From Taxillus chinensis (lineage: Eukaryota > Streptophyta > Magnoliopsida > Santalales > Loranthaceae): 64,000 nucleotides of DNA. A model generated the notes under the pieces. It saw only the letters and a list, made by a program, of their open reading frames with translations, ran no database searches and was not told the DNA's origin. Both the position numbers and the translations under genes were made by a program. Numbering within the stretch: the first letter of the stretch is position 1; the number at the start of each line of letters is the position of its first letter. Below, piece by piece: positions 1-11,100 of this stretch. The stretch covers positions 9,097,343 through 9,161,342 of the forward strand of contig CM042090.1 of the NCBI GenBank assembly GCA_023512835.1, in the 5' to 3' direction.

Positions 1-1735
1 GTTGTTTTCTCATTTTCACTTTTTTTTGTTTGTATTAAAAACAAAAAAACAAAAAAATAGATAAATTAATTATTTTCTTTTCAAATACTTTAATAATAGA
101 TATATCTTATTAGCTGCTCTTACAACAAATTTCACTGCACAAAGAGAACTTAAACCTCAATTTGTTACATAATAAGCCTACCTAAATACACAGCTATGTG
201 TCACCAAGTGCAGCACAGTTTAATTGTTTTCATTATCTTCTCCTTTTCACCTTTTTTGTTTATATTAAAAACTCAAAAACAAAAAATAGAGATAAAGTTA
301 ATTATTTTCTTTCCAAATACTTTAATAATAATAGATGTGTCTCTTATTTAGCAGCTTTTATAACAAATTTCAGTGACAAAAAGAAGAACGTGTGTATGTA
401 TATAGTATATATATATATATATATATATTCATTCACTATATTACCTGCTATACAGTATTCAGCTACAGTTAAATGAAAGTGTGATCTGAGCCGTTGAATC
501 ATGATCGAACGGCTAGGATCTCACTTGCGCTCATTGCACTTATTTTCTTTTTATCAGTCCTATATATATATATATATTATTGAGAGTTAAGGTGTAAGTT
601 TAACTCTAATACTAATCTTTACATTATATTTAATTTTATTAAAATAATATATTTTCATTATTCCTTCTCTTTCTTTTCCACTACCGCTTTATCATTGGCA
701 ACATTAGTGAACGCTGTCCTTCAATCTCGGCAAAGGATGAAATCACAAATGTCGATGACCTTCACAGCGATGTCACCATCAATGGAGGGATGGACGGCCA
801 TGCCCATGAAGACTGGTCCATAGCCGCCACGCCCGAGGTCATGTTGTCTTCTTGGAGAGAAAGTAGGTCATGTTGTCTTTTCCTTTTTGCTTGGTGTATA
901 GAAAAAGAGGTGGAAAAATGGTGGGAAGAAAAAGGGTGGAAAAAATAGTTGTTTGGTTGGGGTAGAAAATAGGTGTAAAAAATAGTGTTTTTAAATTTTA
1001 TTGAGAGATAAAAAAATTAAAAAATCATAATATTATGAAAAATACAAATTTAACCTTATTAATATGTATTGAAAGCTGTGTTGAAAGCTTTTGATGGACA
1101 AAATTGAAAAACGTAATTACTGTGCAATTTTTGTCCCTTTCACGGCACTTAGCTGAGGAAAATGTTGCACAAACTTCACGAGTAATTTTCCATACCCATT
1201 TTCGTTTTTGTCTCTACCAAGAAACCAAAAAGTAGAAATTTATAGCTTTTCTATATTATTCAAAATTTTTCCTACATGCCAAGAAGGGGGTTCATTTCCA
1301 CTTTTTTTGTCCGTATTAAAAAGTCAAAAAAAAAAAAGAAGAGATAAAGTTAATTATTTTGTTTTCAAATGCTTTAATAATAGATGTCTCTTATTTAGTG
1401 GCTCTTATAAAAAATTTCATTGCACAGAGAGTAGAACTTAAACCTCAATCTGTCACATAATAATCCTATATACCCAAATGCACGGCTGTGTCAGCAAGTC
1501 TAGTACAATTTAATTGTTTTCATTGTCTTCTCATTTCCACCTTTTTTTGTTGTCTGTATTAAAAACTAAAAAAAATGGAGATAAAATTAATTATTTTCTT
1601 TTCAAATACTTTAATAATAGATGTGACTCTTACAACAAATTTCACTAGATAAAGAGAAAAACTGAAATATATTTTTACCAAATACATGGTTGTGTGTCAC
1701 CTAATCCAGCACGGTTTAATTATTAACTAAATATA
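1..1735. repeat. Diverged tandem repeat, unit about 223 bp, interrupted
   Basis: The same unit appears at about 1-223, 224-395, 1285-1511 and 1512-1735. Each unit has a TTGTTTTCATT-type start, a CTTTTTTTGT tract, a run of A, then TTAATTATTTT, TTTAATAATAGATG and a TCTTATAACAAATTTCA-like segment. Copies differ by small indels. Between copies 2 and 3 lie a TA microsatellite (about 405-428), a short segment containing GAGCCGTTGAATC and a kinase-like relic. The element type is not identified; no terminal repeats or coding capacity are seen. Confidence 0.7.
719..843 (-). pseudogene. Protein-kinase glycine-loop relic
   Basis: Read on the minus strand, one frame gives a stretch with LGRGGYGPVFMG followed about 14 residues later by IAVKVIDI. 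This spacing matches the glycine-rich loop (GxGxxGxV) and the ATP-binding lysine motif of plant serine/threonine kinases. The frame stops shortly after and no other kinase subdomains are visible, so it is at most a small fragment. It sits inside repeat-rich DNA, as expected for a captured or decayed piece. Confidence 0.5.
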
Positions 1736-2293
1736 TTCATTTTCTTGAGACTAAAGTTTATTTTCAATGGTTGGGCCTTGGCGTCTACGTATACTTAATG
1801 CTGGCTTGAGTCTCACAACTTACCCAAATTATGTGCATTCTCCTCTCCTGGGGATTAGGCGGGAGTGTGGACATGAGAGGGTCAAAAGGAATCATAAGTG
1901 TTGCTCAAATATGGGAATCGGGAAGCAAAGAGTGATGACCCATGTGGCCTCCATGTGAGCATACATGCCAACCGTTCGATTTGATGTTCCACTTCCCATT
2001 ATTCATGTTGGATAGACATTCCCATGTTATTGTTGTGGGACATTTTCCCCTGGCACCACAACTCAAGAAATTAATGATCAATTCAAATAAAAAAGAAAAG
2101 AAAAAACGGACTGTGTGAAATAACGCAATTTGCTAGGAAAATAATATGTAGGGTTGGACTTTAAGAAGGCAAGGTCTACACAGTCATGCTATAGTTAAAT
2201 AAAAGTTTAATCTGAACCGTTAATTATAATATCTAACGGTCAAAATTAAAATTCTAATGATAAAGAACTAATCTCATGTTTTCATTATAACAA

Positions 2294-2324
<31 letters not shown>

Positions 2325-3138
2325 GGCTCAGAATCACTCAACCATATAAAAAGCAAATAAAATTAATTTGTAGATTTTTTATAAAAATCTATTTTTTTAA
2401 TAAAATAAAATAAAATAATCATAAAAAAGTTATAATAAAAATTATATATTTAATTTTTTCTATCAATTTATATTGTGTTTCATAATGTATTAAAAAGTAT
2501 TATTTAATTCAGAGTATTAAATTATAAAAATTTTATTTATCAATTTTTTTTGCATTTTTCACCCCTTTAACTTTTAAATTTTAAAAATATAATATTATTT
2601 TAATAATATAAAAAGTGATTAAGAAATTCTATGTTTATTTTAATAGGAAAAAATAATTTAAATATATATTAGAAGTTTTGTTAGAGCACTAACAGTGAAA
2701 TAGGAAAATATTTAATAAATTTATCTACATAAAAAAATATTAGTCATCACAAATTCGACTCTAAATTTATATATTAACTAAATATTTTATTAAATACTAA
2801 ATTTCAAATTTAATTAACTATATCTCAAAATTTTAAATTTTAACAAAATTTATAATCAATACATAAATTTTAAATTAAATTTATGACAAATATTAACATA
2901 TAAATAAATTTATTAAAACATTTAATTATTCTACCACGACAAATATGCCAAAATCTAACCCAATCCGTCCGTACGCACTCCCATGCAGCACGTTTTTGGA
3001 TAAAGCGATTGCGTTCCGTGACGCAGCAGATACAAATGGAAATGCCGAGAGCTGCTCATCATCGGCATCCACCTAGTTACTAGGTCCCAACATCGTTCAT
3101 CGGATTCACGGTAGATTCTGCCACCCCCAACAACTTTA
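1736..3138. other. AT-rich intergenic DNA upstream of the synaptotagmin gene
   Basis: No coding region is supported. The stretch holds a TA microsatellite (about 2298-2324) and a segment (about 2180-2275) resembling 450-535, sharing AGTTAAAT, a TTTAATCTGAACCGTT-like core and an inverted AACGGT. From 2340 to 2930 the DNA is very AT-rich. The promoter and 5' UTR of the plus-strand gene starting at 3139 must lie in the last few hundred bases; no TATA box can be assigned with confidence. Confidence 0.5.
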
Positions 3139-6100
3139 ATGTCTTTCTTCGTGGGTTTCATCCTTGGAATAAGCCTCGGCATCAGCCTGATCGTCGCTCT
3201 CGCTCGTCTCCAGCAGAGCCGATCCAAGAGCCGTTCAGAATTGGTACGTATAATCGTGGCAATAACAACAACAAAAACAACAAGAATCATCATCATAACA
3301 ATCCAAACAACCTTGTTTTACAATCCATAATGTCGTAATTTTTTTGTGGGGATTAGGCCAAATCTGTGGCGGCTCTTGCAAGGATGACGGTGCAGGATTC
3401 GAGGAAACTTCTCCCGGGAGAGTTTTATCCTTCTTGGGTTGTCTTCACGCAGCAACAGAAGGTGATCATTTAATTACGCCCGCATTATGATTTAAACTTT
3501 TTGTCATTACAATAAAATTAATTGGCCGTTGATTCCTGCAGTTAACTTGGCTTAATCTGCACCTCACCAAGATATGGCCGTTTGTGAATGAGGTTGATGA
3601 TTGGTTTACCCCCTTTGAATACTTATAATGGGAATTGTGTCCCCATTTGAATTGTTTTTCCCCTGGTGGCCTAGGCGGCGTCGGAGTTAATAAAGACCTC
3701 TGTGGAGCCGGTTCTGGAACAATACAGACCTGCAATTTTATCCTCCCTCAAGTTTTCTAAGCTGACTCTTGGAACTGTGGCTCCCCAGTTCACAGGTCGG
3801 TCTGATGGATATTTTGATCCAAATGTATGACTTTTGCTACCAGTTGTCTGCATGCATTGGGTATGTGAGAATGCGAAATTCACCTCACAGTGTCCCGGCA
3901 ATGTGCATTTTGTCCTAACCCATAAGAACTATTAACTAACGGATGCCAATGTTGTGGCCTTGTGGGTTATACTGCATCTTCGTGCATTACGTAATTCAAA
4001 ATAGAATGCAGAGTTCCATGTTCTACGAGAATTTGGAAAGCCCGGAATCCCAAGTCAAGTATATGCCAGCAGAGATTTTTTTTTCTTCTTCTTCTAAATG
4101 TATACGGTAGAACAGTATGACAGTTATCATTCATCTTGTTCATATATCCCAGGGATCTGCATTGTTGATGGAGAATCTGGGGAAACAATCGTGGAGTTGG
4201 AGATGCAGTGGGATGGCAACCCAAATATGGTACTTGATATTAGAACCAAACTGGGGATTGGACTACCCGTTCAGGTAAATAAGAATGCGTTTATGCATGT
4301 TTTGACCATGCCTCAATGTTACACAGTCTTGAATCTCTACAAGAAGATAGACTTATGATTCATTTGGTATTGATCATCCACATCTAGGTCAAAGATATTG
4401 CTTTTACTGGGCTTTTCAAGTTGATCTTTAAACCACTTGTCGACCAGTTTCCTTGTTTTGGAGCCGTTTCGTATTCCTTGATAAAGAAGGTCAGATATAC
4501 TTTCCCCTATGTTATTTTAAAGTTGACACAAGTTCAAGTTAGTTGGTCAGATGTAGGTCGTATTATGTAAGGCTAGCATGCAGTTTCACATATATGAAAA
4601 ACATGATTTCTATGAAAACTGTCATATGTTTCTGTCAACAGAAAAAGCTTAATTTTACTCTTAAAGTTGTTGGTGGAGATATTTCGACAATCCCAGGGAT
4701 ATCTAATGCTATTGAGGTTAGTAAATTTTGGTGACAGTTTGTTTTTCTCTCCAAATTTTATCTCTAGCAGTTACACTTTATCATTTTTTGTCGTTTGATT
4801 TCCACCAATATGTTAAAGATAAACACACGTTCGTTAGACCAAATAAAAGAAATTTGTAACATGGCATAATTGAACTTAATTGTTGTATTGAGCCATGGAG
4901 CTTTACCAATCTTGTTTATAGAGCTTTAACATAATTGAACTTTACCAATCTTGTTTCTGTATTCATTTTAGGAAACAATTCGAGATGCTATTGAAGACTC
5001 TATAACGTGGCCAGCTCGGATGATTGTACCTATAATACCCGGAGATTATAGGTACTTTGCAGGAAATAAGTTATCATACCTTTAATATTACCCAAACGTT
5101 TTAAGTAAAAAAAAAAAACTCATAAAAGCTTGTGATGGTTTCTTTTTTCAGTAAATGTTTCAACAAACCAAAATAAAAAAGCAAAAAACTAATAATTTAT
5201 AAGCAATTGAGAACTGTCTATTCTATAGCCCGACAGAGTATGAGTTAAAATTCAGGTCCACACTGCATGTTTTTGAATTCACCAGTGTGGTCGCCATGTC
5301 TACATATTGCACAATTAAACTCATTTCAGAATCAAGGAAGTGTGTATTTCTTGTGCAATTCACATTTCATCTGTGGTTAAATGACATTTGGTGACATTTT
5401 TGTAGTGAGTTAGAGGTGAAGCCTATTGGAATATTAGAGGTGAAGATTGTGCAAGGAAAGGAATTAACTAATAAAGACCTTATTGGAAAATCTGATCCAT
5501 TTGCTGTCTTATTTATACGCCCACTTCCTGCAAGAACAAAAACTACCAAAACTATTGTAAGGGGACCAGAGTTCTTTTTCTGTCACAGCTTAATTTTTAT
5601 TTGTTCACAGGTTTGAATATAATTCTGTAATATTTCTTTAGGATAATAATTTAAATCCATTATGGAACGAGCACTTTGAGTTTGTGGTGGAAGATGTGTC
5701 TACTCAGTGCTTGACAGTAAGAGTTTTTGATGAGGAAGTCGCTCAGGCTTCTGAACTCATTGGTTGTGCTCAAGTGCCACTGAAAACCCTTGAACCTGGT
5801 ATAGTGAAGGACCTGTGGCTAAGGCTAGTCAAGAACTTGGAGTTTCAAAGTGAAACTAAGAATAGAGGTCAGGTGAGGATGCCAACTGTATCTTCTACTC
5901 TTTTTCCTCTTTTTCTTCTTTTTTCTTAAATGATTCTGCTGGGTGCTTTGGGGTCAGTAGTGTTAAAATTCCTCAGTTTTAGCAGTCGAATGCTTAGGAT
6001 AAGAATAATATATTACACTAGCCAAGCCCAAGTTTGACTCTCAAGTGCATTATGGATGATTTACCTATCAAAATACACACACATATATAAATGATCCCTA

Positions 6101-7291
6101 ATCACCACAAGAGATGTGATTTGGGCTAATAAAAACATGACATTTCAAATTATTGGTGATTAAATGAGCATTAGTTGATAAGATTGAAGGAACAATGAAA
6201 CATTAATTATTTAAAAAATAAGTTTTTATTAGCTTGTATCACAAAATGTGGCGATAGGAAATAATCTAATAATTTATACACACACACACACATACAGTCA
6301 AATTAATGTTGGGAAAGAAAAACCAGTATTATCAATTGATAGAGATTGAAATGAATAATATTAAATTTATTGATACAGTGGAAAAAATATTCAACCACCA
6401 AGTATAAAATTACATCGTCATTTAATTTATTCGACAGTATATTTTTTTGGACTTTAGGTTCACGTGGAGCTATTGTTCTATCCCTTGGGAGCGGAGAAAC
6501 AATTTACAAACCCTTTTAACCCAGATTACTCATTGACCTGTTTGGAGAAAGCCCTTAAAGCCTGTGATGAGACCGAGACTGTTGATATTAGGAAAGCACA
6601 AAAAAGGAGGGATGTCATAGTGAGAGGAGTACTTTCTGTAACAGTGATATCTGGCGAAGACTTACCTGCAGCAGATATCATGGGAAAGGCTGACCCTTTC
6701 GTTATCATCAAGATGAAGAAATCAGAAGTTAAAAATAAGACAAGGGTGAGAATCACAAATTTCAATCCCACTTCAATTCCTAGGTCGTTAAAAATGTTAG
6801 TACTTGTTATATGTCTTGGCAATTAAGTTTGAAATTGTTTAAAACATATAAATGACAGAATATGGGCAAGTGGGATATCCCACCTTCATAAGAATGCATG
6901 GATTTATAACTTCGTTACTGCCTCTTTCTTTTTTGGCTTTCTCAGGTTGTGACAGACAATCTGAACCCAGTTTGGAATCAAACATTTGACATAGTTGTGG
7001 AAGATGGGTTGCACGATATTCTAATTCTAGAAGTCTATGACCATGATACTTTTGGAAAAGTAACGAGCTTATTCCTACATGTGAATTGTGATGCACTAGA
7101 CCTATCCATTTGCAGAACCCATTTGTTAATTAGTCATTTTTCAGGATTACATGGGGAGATGCATCTTCACTCTCACTAGAGTCATACTAGAAGGGGAATT
7201 CAAGGACAGCTTCCCCCTGGATGATGCTGACACTGGAAAGCTGAATTTAAATCTGAAATGGACTCCACGGTCAGTATACCGGGATCCATGA
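3139..7291 (+). CDS. SYT5: Synaptotagmin-5-like (plant E-Syt family), SMP plus two C2 domains
   Basis: Thirteen coding exons with consistent phases: 3139-3243, 3357-3461, 3542-3592, 3675-3795, 4153-4274, 4388-4489, 4642-4716, 4972-5051, 5406-5556, 5642-5872, 6458-6745, 6946-7059, 7145-7291. The product is 563 aa, the usual length for this family. Residues 2-21 form one N-terminal membrane anchor (FFVGFILGISLG start). The SMP lipid-transfer domain covers about residues 65-245. C2A (about 255-365) has the acidic loop DLIGKSDPF, and C2B (about 430-550) has DIMGKADPF and YDHDTFGKD, typical Ca2+-binding aspartates. Family members tether ER to plasma membrane and move lipids between them. All junctions are GT-AG and no damage is seen. 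The exact paralogue (SYT4 or SYT5 type) is inferred from length and domain order. Confidence 0.93.
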
Positions 7292-8175
7292 CTGCAGAGG
7301 TGGCAGTGGCAGTGGCACATTGGGGAAGCATCCACAATTCCTGTATGTCTTCCTCCAGAGCATGAGGACGCATAAAGGATGCATCAGGCCCCTTCAAAAA
7401 AATGGGGAAACAGATTCCAGTGAAGCAGTTGTTGGGATCTATAAGAAGAACTGCAAGACAATACTTGAAGAAAATAGTCTCAAAGTTTTTAATACCTGAT
7501 AATCTACTAATAATAGCTGTGTTTCTATGTTTTAGATAGAGGGGATTGGATAAGGAAAGCAATCTTCACTCGTATGGATTGGTCATCCCTTTTTTGTTAC
7601 ACTCAGGTTCTGCTAGTTTTATATATGCAATCTCGTAACAGTTCTTTTCTTCTTCTTTTTTGACAAGGAAATAGGATTTCCCAAGCTCAGATTGCTCCTC
7701 CATCTAGCCAAGTGAGCCTTACATCGCCCCAGTTTTGTTTTTTTTTTTTTTTTGGTTTCCCTTCTTTTCAAAGATCTGGTGCCTATTGTTATTTATCCTT
7801 TTTCTTTCTTTCTTTTTTCTCTGTTCCGGTGGAAGTTCCATTTGGCCAGGGCTGCCTTTTCTTGTTTCTTCACTCCTTTCCAATAAAATGTTTCTTACCT
7901 TAGAAAAAGGCATTCATTCTACATACCCAACAGCAATAAACATGCTCAAGAAAACAGTGGAATAATAATAGCATGGCATTACATTCATTCTCTCAATGAT
8001 GCTAGCATGGCATAGCATGGTTACTCGATACATGTGGATAGAGCAGCTACATCACGTCTGATCCAGACGTTGAAAGATCCCAACGGACAAACAAATCATA
8101 TCCAAATATTTTTAGCGATTACTTGCCATCCACCCACGTAGAAAGCTTCAAATCTTCAACTTCCTACAAAATCCA
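7292..8175. other. Convergent intergenic spacer and 3' UTRs
   Basis: This is the gap between the synaptotagmin stop (plus strand) and the phosphatase stop (minus strand), so both 3' UTRs lie here. An AATAAAATG at about 7881 could serve as a plus-strand polyadenylation signal. A pyrimidine-rich stretch runs from 7736 to 7830. No gene is supported. Confidence 0.5.
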
Positions 8176-11100
8176 TCAGGCAACTGCACTGCCAACAATC
8201 GTGCGATGATTATTCTCCAGTCTCCTTCTAAGTAAGTTGCTGGCCCTGGAAGAGACCCATTTTGATGAAAATGTATCCTACTAATGACATCAATCTAGAA
8301 TAAAATTGAATATCTGATGAGCATTTATTTTATCAAATTCAAATTAAAAGTTTATCTATCAGTATCCTAAAGATGTTCAAGTTATGGACTCAATGAACTA
8401 GGTGTAATGCCCATTAAAATGCTGAAATTTTGATGCCAAACACAAATAATTCTTTGTCCTTCTCATGTTTATCTTGTTGAGTATTGTCGTCCTTGTTGGT
8501 CTATGAAGGATTAAATTTGTTAAAAATACGTACGATGCCATGGGGTCCAAAGACTTGCACAAGGCAAATACACAAGTTTTATCCAAGCAAAGTGCACGAT
8601 ATTTAAAATACATATATACTACTATATATACATATGAAAAAACAAAAGTTTTGTGCATAAAAGCTTTTTATTATCTGAAATATCCTATTCAAATAAAATT
8701 AATTTAGGAAAAATAAAATAAAAATAACCAACTAATTAAAAGCAAGAAAAATATCTCTATAATAAACCAAGCATTTAATAAAATTATTTATACATATATC
8801 AATAAAAATACAACAAAAATATAAAAGTAATAAAATACTAATAAAATGTAAGCGTTTGAATATAATAACTTTTGATTTCCTAAAATATTCTAATCAAATA
8901 AAACTAATAACTAATTAAAAAAATAAAATAATATTGACAAAATAACCCAAAATATAATTAAAAAATAAAAACAATATAAATATACAGCCAAAGTAATATA
9001 TATATATATATATACATACAAAATTTGCCTAACTAAAATGTCTTGCGTGAGAACAATAATGAATCGGTATGAAGACAATAGCTTAGCTTCCATAAAGCAA
9101 TTAGTAGAGAATAGGTAGTGAGCTAAATTAGACTATATGAGCCTGCAAAAGACAAAAAAAAAAAAAAAAAAAGGAATTCTGGAGGATCATTCTAAACTAA
9201 AGGGAAACATTTCTGGAGGCTTAAATTTGACTTTGGTAGAAAAACAATGTGTTCTTTAATAGGTCTAGAGCATGTCTCACCCACACTGTAAACTCTCTTA
9301 TAGTGATTGGTAATAGTGTTGACAAGTTGCAAAAATGTTGGTTAGAATAGTGGTTCTTCAAGGTCAAGAACACGAGTTGCCCATTTTAAACTCCCTTACA
9401 AGTGGATTGTTGATAGCCAAACCATGCACATTGAGTTAATTACAATAGAGTAAGTTATGTTAACCAAACTACTTAAATTGCCGTGTGAACACTATTGTTT
9501 TCCTTGCATAGCTCTCTTATATGCATGAAAAATGAATCTAATAAAATGAGTTAAAATGAGATCGGAACTAGTTACGTGATTTGATGCAATAGGCCAAAAT
9601 TGAGAAAAATAGACCCAAGGGTATAAAAGCTAAGGGGATATTTGGATTAGATTTCAAAACCGCAATTTTCTGTTCTCAAAATAAAAGAAATTACAAAAAT
9701 TCATTTGATAAGATTTGTTTTGACTTTTTTTTCTAAAGACAGTTTTGAAAGATGGCCCTAAAAAACAAAAAATAGAAGACATCTTTTAGATATTTTGTTT
9801 TCAAACATTACAAAACAAATTAAATATATTTATAAAAATAAAAAACAAATAATTTCTACCTCTCCTATCTCTCCCACCCTCCCCAGATCAGATTCGACTC
9901 CACCATGCTGTCTCTGGCAACCTCTCCTATCTCTCCGATTGAACGAATCTTACTCAAGATAGACACTCTAAGTGATGATAACCAATTGGGTGGTTCATTA
10001 ACATTTCTGCATAATTCAATCTAGTACTAATAATCTGAATCATTTCCTAAATTCATGTTCTTTTGCTTCTCCCCACTGTATATTTGTAGTTAACCTTAAA
10101 TTGAAAGGTGTACTGGATAACTACGAATATAGACAGTGGGGAGAAGTAAAAGAACATGAATATTAGCATTGCTGTATACTACTCACATCTGATTGATTGA
10201 ATTTCGATTTTTATTTTTTTTATTTTTTTGGTTTCAAACTTTCCTATGTTTGAGGTTGAATTGTGATAGCAAATAGATGCAATCTTGGGAACTAACATAG
10301 ATATGTGCATTTTGCCTATTTATTATTTTATTTGGTTATTTATTTTAATTATATACATTTATTTTCACTCGATCCATTAAACTTACTTATTTTTTACTAT
10401 ATTTAAATCTTAATAAAAAATCTTTGGTTATTTCCAACTTGTACAAATAATAAAATTGTTAGGTTCATTATCATTATTAGAAAATTCCATCAGGCTTATG
10501 TGAAAATGCAAGGATATATAAAAAAAAACTTATAACTTTTGATTCTATTAATCTGAAAATACTTGTTGCAACCTAGTATGTCCTACCATTGGTATCCAAA
10601 CTATTCAAACATATATATCATGAAGTCATTGGGAAACTAAATCTCCAACAGGTCAAGTCCCAAAGGTGCACACAAAAAACAAGCAAGAACTAAGAACAGC
10701 AATGGCTGCTTACCAGTACTGATTATGGAATACAACAGAATCAGTAGATACACTAGTTCCATCTTCATTACGGTTCCAACGGTAGAATGCATGGGTTCTG
10801 TTTTTTATCTCTAATGTGGAATGGCCATAACTGGCTTCCCGGAAAGCAGAATAATCAGGCTGTGGATCCCAATACCTTAAAAATCCAGTGTAAAGTAATT
10901 TCAGTGAAGATGCTTTACATGGCTTCAAACAAAGCATTGAAACTCAATCTTTATATGGTAACAAAATTATTCTTGCCTGTCAGCAAGGCCTTCCTGATTG
11001 CCTCCATCTCCAACAGTGATATAAACTGGGGCTGACTTATCAGGTACGGGAAAACGATCACCACTTGTCACATTGTAATGAATATTTGAGATGCGATACT

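Noticed and set aside
1..1735. CRISPR-like array
   Set aside because: Eukaryotic DNA; the repeats are long, diverged and without regular spacers.
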